A DNA stretch of 64,000 bases, taken from Terebella lapidaria (taxonomy: Eukaryota; Annelida; Polychaeta; Terebellida; Terebellidae). Where the stretch lies: contig OX424564.1 in the NCBI GenBank assembly GCA_949152475.1, forward strand, positions 27,774,165 to 27,838,164, in the 5' to 3' direction. This document shows, piece after piece, positions 34,720 through 47,734 of this stretch. The notes under the pieces are model-generated. The model did not search any database and was not told the DNA's origin. It saw only the letters and a list, made by a program, of their open reading frames with translations. The translations under genes and the position numbers were made by a program. Within the stretch, counting starts at the first letter, position 1. Every line of letters starts with the position of its first letter.

Positions 34720-35694
34720 TACTCAAGAGGTTTGTTTGTGTCATATGGAAATCAAATAATCGAACGAGCAAGAAGGACCCGGAATGAAAAATTACTTATT
34801 GTGCACAGCATTAAGTGCTTTCCTGCAAAGTACATTGGTCCATGCATTGCTAATGAGTTGATATCACCGAGTACATAAGGTGTAAACCGTGGATTGAATA
34901 TATTCCAGATAACTATTTACGTATATGTGATAATACAAGTAAGCCATCAACAAAGTTTATGTGATGCGAGTCATATACAATAAAACGTCAATTCAAAACA
35001 ATATTGGTTGACGGTGACACTTGAAGAGATGTCACAAATATACGTGAACCAATTTTTTGTTTGCATGCATTGAGGCATTCAGTGATGTATCGATGATTGT
35101 ACATGCGCCATCTATCCCCGAATCATTGGATATAAAAGTGTTTCAGGATAGAGGGCACCAGACAGGCAAGCACTGAGTGCATGATCTAATTTCCCTTCAA
35201 AGCAAATGTGGAAGAAAAAAATACCACTTTCTATGGAATTTGTGACAATGGGTGACTGTTCTGTCTGGGAGCAATATTAGATTACTGCCGACGTCTGTCC
35301 TTGAAAGACCAATGATTCATCTGACGCAATGCACTCATTTCGTGCAGGTAAACCTCCTGTTGTGATGTTTTGTATAAATGTTTCAGCGATTATGTTTGAA
35401 GTGTACTAATGCACGAAATTGTGAATGTCTCATCTAGGAAATACACTGTGTGCAAATCATAATTTGCACTGATGTAGTAGTGGTATATGTTACATGAAAT
35501 TTGCTTCAAGGCGTTTTATGTTACTTTGGGTTAGAGAGACATACACAGTGAGTTTTACGATCCCGAATGTTCAATAAACAAACATGCGAACAACAACACG
35601 GTTTCGTTCCTATAAGATTTCATTCCTGATCATTCAGCTCATTCATAATGTGCGCATGGCATTTCACATTGTTTTGTCAACAAGTAAACATTGC

Positions 35695-35875
35695 ATAACC
35701 TTTGAGATACAAACTTGCATTTGCTATGCCTATTATCAAGATGTATAAGCTAAATGTCAGTACTGGTGTACCCCTTATCAATATTATGACCGCATCATAT
35801 TCCTGGATTTTGTTCATCTCAATGAAGGTGATATACTTGATATATACCAACTTGTTTCGTTCAGCATATATCGAT
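35695..35875 (-). pseudogene. Exon-like stretch of a possible EamA/SLC35G-type transporter, copy A
   Basis: The minus-strand frame reads EYDAVIILIRGTPVLTFSLY then ILIIGIANASLYLKG, ending at a possible donor CTCAAAG|GTTATG. The paralogous stretch at 46242-46410 keeps the frame (NCDTTMIVGVSPVLTFIFYI). Both resemble the ADATVIxFSSPVFT helix region of SLC35G1-like members of the drug/metabolite transporter fold. No convincing acceptor was found and other exons were not located, so the gene may be broken. The identification rests on a short segment. Confidence 0.35.
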
Positions 35876-35908
35876 TGTTTTAATTCCCAGGACCGGTATC
35901 TTTGTATG

Positions 35909-37533
35909 CAGGGGCGGATCCAGGAATTTGAAAAGAGGGGGTCCAACATTATACGGCGTGGAGTCTGGGGCCCGCTCAAGGGCGCCAGAAGCCAGAGCTT
36001 TTGTTCTGTCCTGTGGCAGCTTCATGGTATCTCCTGGGTGTAAATCCCACTTCTTGCACCTGGTATATTTGTAAAAAAAAGTTGGGAGTGAAGCGAGCCT
36101 GTCCCAGTATGGGTCTGGGGCCCGCTCAAGAGACCCTGAAGCTCGAGTCTTTTTTATGACTTGAGGTAAGTTGATGGCATCTCCTGGGTATAATTTTCAT
36201 TTGAATACCCATTTATCGCCATACTTCCATAATGAATGCAAAAACTAGAAACGAAGCGAACCTGTCTCAGCTTGGGGGGTGGGGGGGGGGGGGGGGGGGG
36301 GTTGGTGGTCGGGCCTGCTGAGTGGCCCAGAAATCAAAGCCTCTTTATGTTTTGAATTAGTTTTGTGGCCTTTCCTGGGAATAAATTGCACTTAAAAATT
36401 CATCGATGATCATGTTCTGGAAACCTTAGTAGAAAGTAGAAGGGAAGCTACCCATTTTGGCCGGGGGTCTGGGGCCCACTTAAGGGCCCGAGAAGTCATA
36501 GCCCTATTTATGTTCTGAACTTATTTTGTGGCCTCCTCCTGGGAATAAATTGCACTTAAAAATTCATCGATGACCATGTTCTGGAAACGTAGGTAGAAAG
36601 TAGAAGGGAAGCTATCCATTTGGGCCGGGGGTCTGGGGCCCGCTGAAGGGCCCCAGAATTCATAACCCTTTTTATGTTCTGAACTTATTTTGTGGCCTTC
36701 TCCTGGGAATAAATTGCACTTAAAAATTCATCGATGACCATGTTCTGGACACGTTGGTTGAAAGTAGAAGGGAAGCTATTCATTTGGGCCGGGGGTCCAT
36801 TTGGCCCGCTCAAGGTCCCCAGAATTCATAACCCTTTTTATGTTCTGAACTTATTTTGTGGCCTTCTCCTGGGAATAAATTGCACTTAAAAAATTCATCG
36901 ATGGCCATGTTTTGGAAAGTTTGTGAAAAATGTACATGTAGAAGGGAAGCTACACATTTGGGCCGGGGGTCCTGGGGCCTGCCCGAAGGCCCCAGAAGTC
37001 ATAGCCTTCCTTATGTTCTGAACTAATTTTGTGCCCTTTCCTGGGAATGGTTGCACTTAAAAATTCATTGATGACCATATTCTGGAAAGTTTGTAAAAAG
37101 GTGAAAGAGAAGCTGGACATTTGGGCCGGGGGTCTGAGCCCACTGAAGGGCCCCAGAAATCATAGCCTTTTTATGTTCTGAATTAATTTAGTGGCTCTCC
37201 TGGATATATATTGCACTTAAAAATTCTTTGATGACTATGTCCTGAAAAGTTTGTAAAAAAAACGTACAAGGGAATCTGCACATTTGGGTGGGGGGTCCAG
37301 GCCTGCTGAAGGACCCCAGAAGCCAGACCACTTTTTTTGTCCTGTGGTAGCTTCCCGGTCTCTCCTGACTATACATTTTGAACAAACTCACCATGATCAA
37401 CTTTTTCTTAAACATGCTATTTCAACATCATTCTTCTCGGGCAGGAAGGCTGAACCCGCCTATGTATATGTATTTTTTTTTCGAAAAGGGGGGGGTCCTG
37501 ACCCCAGTAACCCCCCCTCTAAATCCGCTACTG
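35909..37533. mobile_element. hAT-like non-autonomous element with internal tandem repeats
   Basis: The left end CAGGGGCGGATCCAGGAATT and the right end on the minus strand CAGTAGCGGATTTAGAGGGG are typical hAT-like termini, both running into G-rich sequence. GTATG flanks both ends (35904-35908 and 37534-37538), a 5-bp duplication as in some hAT lineages. Inside, about nine units of 150-190 bp repeat. No transposase is encoded. Confidence 0.75.
35960..37400. repeat. About nine diverged 150-190 bp tandem units
   Basis: The marker ggtctggggcccgctgaagg recurs near 35965, 36113, 36303, 36466, 36628, 36793, 36967, 37130 and 37293. Each unit also has ttatgttctgaact and ctgggaataaattgcactta. Long G runs (about 36275-36302) lie between units. 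Confidence 0.85.
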
Positions 37534-37654
37534 GTATGTACAGTTATGATATCCACTGACTGCGCGATCACTATTTTTTTAGATTACATATGACAATGAC
37601 TTTGCTGCTCGAGCAATGATACACCCTTAGTATGAATCAAATTATTCTAAAAAC

Positions 37655-38322
37655 AAAGAATAGCCCAAGGTCTAAGAAAGGTTACCTGACAAATGGTTAA
37701 TGTTAAATCACAACTTTTTCTACCAAAATTGCCGTTTTTACCTTTCAAGGTCATTAAACGTCTGATTAAAGCTCACCTTTAAATTCGCCATATATGACTT
37801 ACCATTTGAATGTGTCACTATTCAAGCTCTATCTTGAAATGTTCTGGGAGTTTACTCCATACATCTCCCATTATGAAGGAAAATTAGGTGAAATCTCCCA
37901 AGTCCAAAAAAAATTTTAAAGGGAAAACATTTTGGTTATTTTTTCGGCTGGAAATCACTCAAAAGAAATTTTTAGTGGCTCGAGTTAGGACAAAAAAAAA
38001 AAGAAATCATCAAAATGGCTGCCTCAAATCTGATCAGACCGTTTTGGAGAAATTGGCCGCAAAATTCTGAAATTTACCATTTTTTTCGTCAAGAATGGCC
38101 GCTATTTGGAAAAAAATCGAAATGAAATAAACTATAAAAAAAATACCTCCCTCTTGAAATATTTTCACATGTGCAAAAATTGTGCAAAGTTTCAGAGTAA
38201 ACCTTAAATATAAAATGTAGATGGACGCCGAAGACGATGCCGATGACGACGACGGACGACGACGGACGCAACGCCACGCCACGGCAATAGGTTATCGGAC
38301 AAAATGTGTGGTAACCTAAAAA
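37655..38322 (+). mobile_element. R1 repeat family copy
   Basis: It has gacttaccatttgaatgtgt, gagtttactccatac and cccattatgaagg, then gacgacggacg-type sequence and the terminus ggtaacctaaaaa (ending 38322), as in the 16.3-kb copy. Confidence 0.65.
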
Positions 38323-38499
38323 CCAGGAATCAGAAATATACATATAACTAGATAGGTACGCTCATGGTGTAGAGATTGTCTGATGAAGGTTGTGGAGAAG
38401 CGATTTGGGAGTATTGCTAATAAATTGCATGTTATATATTCGGAAATCAATTAACACTGAACAAAACTGCGTTTGCTTCTACGTGTACATATCACAGGT

Positions 38500-40702
38500 C
38501 ACGCTGGGAAAGGCGATCTCCAGAATCTGAGGTTGAACGCCGGAATTGGAGGTTGAACGCCCGAATCTGAGGAAATGGCGCAAAGAAAGCAAAACATTGT
38601 GAGAAGCTATTATGATTTTGGGCGAATACAGTACTTCATAACGATTTATTGGTATAAAAGAGTGTGTCCATAGAGCATGCGAACATATATGGCTTTCAGC
38701 AATAAGCAAGATTGGTGTGAGAATGCACAGACCAGGCAGTGAACTGGGACACAAAATAGCGGGTCAATATCCGTATGCAAACGAAGTGCGAAGTTGCAAA
38801 CAAATTTGACATTTCGAAGGGATATGTGGCAAAACACACATGTTTCACGCACATAAATAGTTACTAGTTAACCTATTACTACAACAGAGACATCAGTATG
38901 TACACATCATCTGATAAAAAACGATTTATGAGCACATTTCGATTTGACAGCTGCAACTCCATGTGTATTGAGGACGGCAACTCCATGATTTCCAATAATG
39001 AGGTAGGATTGGGTGGCCCTGAAAGAGCGATGTGTTTGCTCGTTTGTAAACAGTTGAAAAAAAATTTGAATTTAGGTTTGCCTTCCGCAACAGTTTGATA
39101 GATCTAGGGATCTACTCTGGTATTATTTGGTTGAACGCATGTCAGTGTTTATTCAGAATTTACTGCGCATATCATGGACACCAATACTATTACCTTATGC
39201 CATCATCATTTTACTGGTTGTATTGATAGTGTGAGACAAATATGTTCATCAATAAATCGTATCTGCCTACTAGTATACTTTTCTCTGGTTGACACCTGCA
39301 TCCCCCCCCCCCCCATGCAGGTATACTTGGATGAGGACAGACTTGGTGTATATGAATCCATTCTTATGGTCGAATTTGAGCGCTAATTGGGAGGGTTAAA
39401 TACTTGATTTAGGCACGAAAACTTGTAACAGACTTATGAAATTTATTTAGGTAAAGAAATGTTCGTGTCACACCTACATGTTCGTGACTAAATTATTCCA
39501 GTATATTATGGAATTTGAGCTTCGAACATATATTATTATGTGCAATGTGACAGTTGCTTTGGAGAAGGTATCCCAAAAATCTAAATATATTATCATGTTG
39601 CCATATCAGCTGTAGTTTTTCATTTATTTTTTATGGACATGGCTGCTACTTTGCAACACATGTAATTCAGTGCAATGCAGTGCTCATAAATTTCAGACTC
39701 ATTAATATGGTCAATTTTTGTTTTAAACCTTCAAATGAATCTGCGGGGTACCTGCGAAATATGACAGGATGTTAATTACTTACTGAATATCGTGGTATGT
39801 TGTGTGTTTGTAGAAATTACCATGCACGTACATATATCAATTGCGCATAAAATATTAATATATGAATATTCCTGTTGCAAACGTCTGTTCTTTTAAAACC
39901 ATTTATAGTGCTTTCAAGCTTTCCGTTTGGCCCTGGAAGGCAATAACCAGATTCATTACAAAATTTAAAATTATTTAAAATGTCCTACAATGGATCTATA
40001 TCACGATAGAATGAAGAAAATTATATACTTTCTTGGCTTCACGTATTATCTGTTTCTTGTCTGCAAAATCAAACAGACCTTGAATTTGGGTGCATGTACG
40101 AGGACCACATGGCTGTATATGTCGTGTGTTATGAACCCCATATCACCAAAGCAGAGACGTCACCAAACCTTCGAGAGCGATGTGAGCACTCGTCACTCTG
40201 TTCCGTAAATCCCGGTGTTGCCGTTTTTATGAGCCCTCATACTCCTGGAGTTGCAGCCTAGTTCCATTTCACGTTGAATACTCAATAATTCCGCCGTACA
40301 TTGAAGAAATTTGGTCAGATATAAAGTTTTTCGCACCTGAACAACCATTCTGCACAATCCCAAGTGCTATATTTGGTTATATAGTGAATTAAACTGGTTT
40401 CTTCATTCGATGCGTGTTGTCGCCTAAATGCTGTTTCAGTACCTAAATCTGTGCCGCGATTTATCATATAACTGTGTGATATACTAAGGTGTTTTTGTTG
40501 TAGCGAGGGACAATAATCATTCGCATAACTGATGCACACTGTTATATCGATGACACGGACGATTTTACGTACCTTTTGAGGGCTTTTCCCTCAATCATCC
40601 TCACAATGTTTTGTTTCTTTTCGCGATTTCCTCTGATTCGGACGTTCAACCTCCAATTCCGGCGTTCAACCTCAGATTCTGGAGATCGCCTTTCCCAGCG
40701 TG
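38500..40702. mobile_element. 2.2-kb element with CAC-starting 104-bp inverted ends and 5-bp target duplication (Transib/RAG-like ends)
   Basis: The left end begins CACGCTGGGAAAGGCGATCT. The right end on the minus strand begins with the same 20 bases, and the match goes on for about 104 bp with few differences. CAGGT flanks both sides (38495-38499 and 40703-40707). Ends beginning CAC with a 5-bp duplication are the hallmark of Transib and the RAG-related transposons, in which the first bases correspond to the recombination-signal heptamer. No transposase frame was recognised inside, so it appears non-autonomous. The class rests on ends and duplication length only. Confidence 0.7.
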
Positions 40703-40861
40703 CAGGTGGACTCTACAGACACACCCATGTCAGTTTCCTTAGACACACTCCCCTGACACCAGTAAGCTTACTGTCATTTACGTACACCCCTCAGACGACA
40801 GGAGATTATCAATCGCTATTGTTTGATCAAACGTTTCGTGTACCATTTGAATGGTTAGGTT

Positions 40862-41130
40862 TGTTCGTTTGGGCTATTCTTTCCAATCTGATGATTCTAT
40901 AATTGCGTTTTCTTGTTCGATTGGCTTGGGAATGTCATTCCGGAGTTGACACGATGGTATTCTGCTATTCGGTCTTTTCAGGGGAATGACTAGAATCGCA
41001 ATTCTGGAATTAGCGAAACAGTTCTAGAATTTGTGATTCTGTTCGTTTGGCAGACGATTCTGGTTGAAACGCGCATGCGTATCCGTTCCGTAATGTAATA
41101 TTCACAATACCCAATAGCCCCAAACGAACA
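40862..41130. mobile_element. Small MITE with 17-bp inverted ends
   Basis: tgttcgtttgggctatt at the left pairs with aatagccccaaacgaaca at the right, with one base inserted. No target duplication is clear and there is no coding capacity. Confidence 0.6.
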
Positions 41131-41396
41131 GGGACGACGTAATTTGCCAAATCCGGGTGATGTAGGTAAAAGGATACCTAATGTTTGGTGTTTTCAGTAG
41201 TCGGTGAGAGGAGTTAGTCTGAGAGAAATCACGAACATATCACATCAAGGATACATAACGTTCAGAAAAGCAACCGCACCAAGCACACGACAACTTCTTG
41301 AAAGTCTAAAATTTTCCTATTCTTTCTTCACGAACTAGGCAATTCGTGTCTATGCCTTATAGACGTGGAATCAATACCCAGTATTATGTATTCCTA

Positions 41397-41550
41397 GCAA
41401 ACAAAACAGGGTCCGTTATCCAATCTCATAGTCCGGGGACAGAAAGTCATATCAGGCATACGAAGTGAGAGAAAACAAAAATGACAGGGAAACTCATGAA
41501 CCCCCAAAAATGGCCATTAGGAGGTGAAATCAGGTGTTCGGGAAAGAGTG
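41397..41550. repeat. Interspersed repeat R2, copy 1
   Basis: It begins gcaaacaaaacagggtccgt and runs through ctcatagtccggggacag to ggtgttcgggaaagag. Other copies start at 48125, 50430 and, more diverged, 52951. Confidence 0.8.
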
Positions 41551-41765
41551 ATAATGGTGATAATGGCCATGATTGATAAGAGTGATAATGGCCATGAGCC
41601 ATTATCTGACTCATGGCTCAGATTCGACCCAGTGGTTCCCCTTTTTGTTATTTGTTCAACTGTGTTATCCTCTGTTGATTCATCATGAGTAATGACAGAA
41701 GTGGTTTTCATCTCGTGTAACAATCCATCATTGTCATGGCGAGACATATCCAATCCACTCTCCAA
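41517..41765 (-). pseudogene. Exon-like open frame in copy A of the duplication
   Basis: A good acceptor (tttatttag before 41765) opens a frame starting LESGLDMSRHDNDGLLHEMK, acidic and hydrophilic. The matching part of copy B (about 46730-46830) is recognisable by sequence but not open. It could be the cytoplasmic start of the transporter-like gene suggested at 35.7 kb, though this is weak. It overlaps R2 at its 3' end. Confidence 0.25.
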
Positions 41766-42400
41766 CTAAATAAACATATACACAATGATTACATGTACCA
41801 ACCGCTGTGTCCCACAGTGTAATCAATCAAATATAAAAAGTATCTTTTGCATAATCACTATTACTGCTTGGAGTTGCCATATGAAAATCCCCTACGAAAA
41901 CAGGCCAGCGAACGTGCCCGGTCTTGATAATTAACACACAAAATCGTACTTTATTCTTTATCAGTGGCTTAGATTGAATGCCCCTCTGAACTATTACGAG
42001 TGAAGTTCAAGTGTTGGACGCATATCAAGTTAAATATTGGATCTCTGTTTCAAATGCCAGTTTGAATTGATAGATTTTTCAATGAGTGAAATATGAATAT
42101 GTCCACAGGGATCGAAACATTCCGGTTGGACACACTATAAAACATGACCGATAAATACAAAATATCCCAAATATAGATTTACATGACATAGTTCAGCATC
42201 AATATCTGAAACAAAATATTTCATCAGTTTAGGCTATCGTGGACACTGCGACAAAGCATTAACCATGGATTAGGCGACGTAATCCTGTACATTGTCTCCT
42301 CTCAGACCAGTTGGTAGTGATGAGATCTGCCCCGTGAACTGATCAGCAGCGTATTGTACTGCTTTGTGTATCGGGTTAGAGCACGTTATGATTCACAGAT

Positions 42401-43436
42401 AGAATGCATCCATGTATCATGAAAGAATAAGCACTATTATATTGACGTGCATTGGTACGAAGTGTCATATCTGATTTCAGACTACATGTAGCATATTCCA
42501 GTCATAATAATGTGCATTCACACTGTCGTATTGTCTGGGTTGTATTGATTTCAGCACGGAATACGTGCTTGTGTTCCAGCAATTATTACAATGACATCAG
42601 TAACAGCAATATCTCAGTGAATGCGCTCGTATACATGTACTTCGGGCATATGATATACGTTCAAGAGAGGAATTCACACCTGCACATCTTGATAACTGAT
42701 CACAATTTACCATTCGTCATATGGACGCTCCCTACTTCGTTGTTCCCGAAGTAATGCATATACCATTTGAACATACTGTGTCAGAATCGACATAAACATT
42801 ACCAATCCACACCCAGCCTATCCGCACTTTTTTCCCGTTTGCAAATTGCACAAATATCTGAAATCCCTCATTACAACGATTGTCCATATCGTATTACCTC
42901 TACTTCCAGGTTCGAAACACTTTTTATCAGTAGATTCTACCAGAGAATCCCCCGACCCCATACCCGACTAATCACATGCACACAAAACAGCAATCATCGT
43001 AAAACATATACCTGCCTCATACATCATATTACGCGGGAAAATGTCCTGCATCAGGTTGTGGAAAAATAAGGAGACTCTCAAGTTATATGTTCACCAAATC
43101 GTCACTGTTTCTTAGGCCAAAGAAAAGTATTATTGTGGTTATTATGGTCTTCGGAAAAGTGATGCCATGATGCGATTTCCTTTTTGTTTTCTTTCCCCCA
43201 TAAAAAAAGATGGCTGCTGACAACTGACCTGGTAGAATATGGCCAATTTGGCCAACAATACACCACAATTTGCAATGTCAAAGACATTCAGGACACATTT
43301 TGCAATGTCGAAGATACACGGGGCAGATTTTGCATTATCAGTGACACTTGGGACCATTTGACTTGTTCATCATCTCACTGAAATCGGTGCCAATTTATAA
43401 CAATAGAAATCAGCTTTCAGGAACTGACACGCGTGA
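42401..43436. other. Gene-free stretch
   Basis: No gene is supported. Two opposing short frames at 42452-43069 lack coding character. Near 43265-43350 ttttgcaatgtc recurs locally. Confidence 0.5.
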
Positions 43437-44215
43437 TTTTTAGGTTACCGTACCTATGGCGGCCATTTTCGTTGAAAAATGCCCAATTTTGGACTTTGAC
43501 TGCCATTTTCTCAAAAACTGTTCAGACAGTTTTGAGATTTTTGTTTCAAAAGATTCCTCTTATGGACCTCTGTGATTTGTATAACTTTGGTTGCCCTTGA
43601 ATCGCCGGTCTGCATGAGGCGGCCATTTCGAATTTTTGACGAGTCTGCGAAAAAAACCTTTTTCACCCAAAATCGCATTACTATCCATTTTGGGCCATTT
43701 CCAGGGGGAAACAAATTTTGGACTTGGAAAATTTTTGGCAATTTTTTCCTTCATAGTGGGAGCTGCATTAACTGTTCTCATAGAACGCCTGAAGATAGAG
43801 CTTAGAAATTGGCACTTTCAAATGGGAAGTCATATATGGCGACTTATGTGGTGACCTTGAATTTGACTTTCGATGACCTTGACAGGTCAAAACAGCCATT
43901 TTGGGGTTAAAAAATGCCCAGATTTCCCTCTATAGATGAAATGCTTGCAGATAGAGCTCATGTTTGCATTATGAACATATAGGAAGACATATATGGCACA
44001 ACTAATGATGACCTTGAACTTGACGTCAGATGACCCAGACATATCTTTGTATTATGAACATATGGAATATCAAATGCCGCACACATACATGTAATGGTGA
44101 CATCGAAGTTCACACGGATGACCTTGATTGGTAAATCTCAAGGTCATATGTTCACAAGGTCTGTTACCTGTCTATGCTGCCATGGCCAAACCAAAATTGT
44201 CCGGTATCCTATCTT
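43437..44215 (-). mobile_element. R1 repeat family copy, reversed
   Basis: It begins ttttaggttaccgtacctat and holds cttcatagtgggagctgc, caaatgggaagtcatatatg and gtgaccttgaatttgac, the reverse complement of the R1 phrases. The right end is not exactly placed. Confidence 0.65.
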
Positions 44216-44596
44216 AGCCTTTGGCCTAATTTTTTGTTTTAAAAACGCGAGTGGTGCGCAGGCATTTTTTGAGTGACGCGCTTGCCTAACCAGAAAAAAA
44301 TTCAAGTTCAAACAAGCCCATGGTGATTAAACACAACAACCAGCATGTTTGTCACGATAAATTTTCTGAATACAATTTTAATTTGTCACTCCAAGCAAAA
44401 TACCTTCGCCAAGGGAGCACATTCAGACGGGTACGGTCAGCTGGCTCGAATCATGGTGGGCGAGGATCGTTTTAAAATGGCTACAGTACATACTGTACTA
44501 TGTTGTGTAAGATACCAATAATACCAATTGATACCATGAAAACCACTTGAAATTATAAATGACAAATTTTTACTTAACAAAAAGCAATCGAATTTT

Positions 44597-44599
<3 letters not shown>

Positions 44600-44691
<92 letters not shown>

Positions 44692-44702
44692 TATATATAT
44701 AT
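44600..44702. repeat. TA microsatellite, about 100 bp
   Basis: An almost pure (TA)n with one small interruption near 44685. Confidence 0.97.
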
Positions 44703-46241
44703 TTGTATTCTATTCCCCTTTGTTCAAGCCAAGTTCATAGTATTAGCTAGGTTTTAGTCGCAATGGAATCATTGATATTCCGTCGAATAGCAGAGAATGC
44801 ATGTGCGCATTTGTAGAAACACGACAACGTAATGCAACACCCTCAAGTGGTTTGTTTGTGTCGTATGTAAATCAAACAATCGAAACAGCACCAAAATAGA
44901 AAGGTTCTTCTGCCCACAGTGTCGTCAATAGGTACATTAGTGCAGTGTTCACTAGTTAATGGGATGTTATTGATGAGGTAATTATCACAAGGTACATACA
45001 GAGTTCAGTGTAAATCATGGAATTCAATATATCTGTATCATATACACATATGTATGTATTAATGCTGCAACTAAATTATACCTGTATTTGAAGCCATGTT
45101 TCTAGAATAAATATTTTGAACACATATTGTCATGGAGAATATTTGAAGAATTATTATTCTTGGGCATGATTTATCGGCTAAACGTTACTGTAGAACTTAT
45201 TTGGATTCACATCCACTTAAGTTTGCATTTTCAAGATATGGTAGGTTTGCAGCAGTTTATTTTCACATTTGCAATTGCAAATCAATTATATGGGTTGTGA
45301 AAGAAGATATCGGCATCCGGGATTTCCACGTTTCTTATGAAAACGCGAAAAATTGTGAATATTGATGGACGCAAAAAGTTGATAGATTTAGAGTAAGAAG
45401 TATTTTTCAGGTTGTATTGATGTGTTAGGGTCCTTTTAATGTGTGACTGAACTATCATCGATTCATAATTGGTTCAGACATCGTATCAGCTTTGTGGAAA
45501 TAGATATTTGAAACAGAACATTGTCACATGGAGAGTTCACATCAACTGCAAATGTATACGTGGCCAATACTGTTCATGGATATATTAGAATATATCCCGT
45601 ATAAATATGTTGTTGATGTTGTTGTTGTTTATTGTTCGACAGTGAAACAGGTGGTTGAGTTGTTGTTCATAGAGCGCACAAGGCAATATCGGGCATAAGA
45701 AATATACTTTATTTAATTACCATGAAAAGCAAATTTGGATTCCACTGAAGCAATCTTGAAAAGTAAAGGCTACTACTTCTAGGCTTTGTCTATGCGGGTG
45801 AGCAGTATAGTTTAACAGTATTGGATTATTGTCGACGACTGTCACTGAAAGCCACTTTTCTCTTAATATACTTACCGTTCTGTCTATACAGAACATGTTA
45901 TGGACACATTAATAATTGTTTTGGTTATTATGATTGAAGGGTACACACATTGTGAATGTGTCAGCAGAGTAATGGACCAATTTCGAGTTATATATGATTC
46001 ATATTATCATAAACACATGAAATGATTAATGTCATTCTACAGAAATGTTCAGTTCTTCACCGTCTTCATTATGTATCCAAACAGTAAATTGTTTTCCTCT
46101 GTCGCTATTTTTTTTTTCAGAAAAGCTCAAATAAAAACTGGTAAAGTTACATTCCAGGACCTAATCAATTCCTACCATGTCCATGAAAGTTTTCATTGTA
46201 CATGACATTTCGGAATATTCTTCAACGCAATGTAGCTGTTG

Positions 46242-46410
46242 CATAACCTTTGAAATACAAGGTTGTCTTCGTTATGCCCGTCATTAAAATGTAAAAAATG
46301 AAGGTCAGGACTGGCGAAACACCCACAATCATGGTCGTATCACAATTCAGGATGTTGTTCATCGCAAATAGTATACTATATTTTCTTTCAAAGATCGAGA
46401 CACACTTGTT
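46242..46410 (-). pseudogene. Exon-like stretch of a possible EamA/SLC35G-type transporter, copy B
   Basis: The minus strand reads FERKYSILFAMNNILNC then DTTMIVGVSPVLTFIFYI and ends TTLYFKG before GGTTATGCAA, the same exon edge as copy A. The DTTMIVGVSPVLTFIF segment aligns without gaps to the DATVITFSSPVFTSIF helix of human SLC35G1 as I remember it. No acceptor was placed and the gene may be dead. Confidence 0.35.
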
Positions 46411-47734
46411 TTTTTTCTGTATAGCACCTTATAGGTATCAGGAATGTAAGAACATGTATCAATCAATTAGATTCCCAAATCCCGGCCAAATAGTTTCGTA
46501 AAATATTAGATTTAGAACATATCCTCGAACCGTTAGCAAACCACTATCAGAACTTGGCAATCCCTATGATTTTGAGATCTACAATTTTTATAACGCACAT
46601 CTTATACTAGGTGATTTGTTGTATTTTTAACGATATTTTGCGACTATTTTATTTTGGTATATGTCTCGGATTAGATCATGTCGCTTTATATTCGAGTTTT
46701 TGTGGAACGTATATTTTTTTGTGTGGTTTCATCATGTTTTGTAGATTGGGCGTTTCAAATAACGGATTCAGATTTATCATGTAAGACAATCCATCATAGT
46801 TATGGCAGAACGATTCATATCCATTTTTCCAATAACACACATATTCACAATGATTACTTATACCAACAGCTGTGTCCCTGGATGTAATCAATCAAATATT
46901 TGCATCTCTTGCATAATGGCTACCACTGCTCGATTGGTTCGACAGGAGGGAATTCCCCACGAAGAGGGCCAGCGAATATGTCGGGGGTAGAGTCAAAATG
47001 TGAAAGGGGAAGTCCATACTTGTTTTTTGCTGTACCAGCACCTTTATTTTGTGTTGACGGATGTCGTTATAGTAGTTAAGAATGATGAGCACTATGGACG
47101 ATGGACGGCAATTGGTCAAATATCGATATCCGTTTTTCACTCATTGTCAAGTATCCTAAAGATCTTGAAGAAGTAAGGATTCCACAGACTTATATACATA
47201 TTTCAATATTTCCATTTTCCCTTTTCTGAGCAGCAACTTTCCTGTGTCGAATGCATGTGGTCTTATAAAGAAATCGCCAGCATATTGAGCGGCAAGAATA
47301 TGTTTACCAAGATTAATAATTCTATGGTCGTCATCACGATCCGGTTGATAAGATCGGATAACGGATTCCCGCTTGTTTTCGCTCGAAAGACATTTTTTCT
47401 ATGTTTATAGTATACCTTCATATGTACTCAGTTTGAATTGATTTTTTCCCAGATGATAAGATATGAATATATCCAACATTTTGTTGGTTGGGGTTGATTT
47501 TATCCATGGAATCAAATCAATCCTAATCAACAATCAAATTTGACACAATATTACGTTGTTATCTGATACAAAAGATGACGAAAACATCACATATTATCTC
47601 ATCAATATATACATCCAAATATTTCATCATTCTACGTCAGCAGGGACACAATAATATGACATAATTGGTTACCATAGCAACAACATATTGCACAATATTA
47701 TTCACTCGGTGGTGATATCATTGTAAGGAGTGCG

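Larger units (their letters stand above)
34720..42400. repeat. Segmental duplication copy A, interrupted by insertions
   Basis: Collinear with 44840-48000. Anchors are 34727-34760 to 44849-44880 (ggtttgtttgtgtcatatgg against ggtttgtttgtgtcgtatgt), 35690-35885 to 46235-46420, 41690-41940 to 46730-46985, 42055-42230 to 47425-47645, and 42310-42350 to 47947-47990. Copy A is longer because elements at 35909-37533, 37655-38322 and 38500-40702 lie within it. Confidence 0.75.

Noticed and set aside
44559-44750. Tyr/Ile repeat protein
   Set aside because: It is the TA microsatellite in translation.
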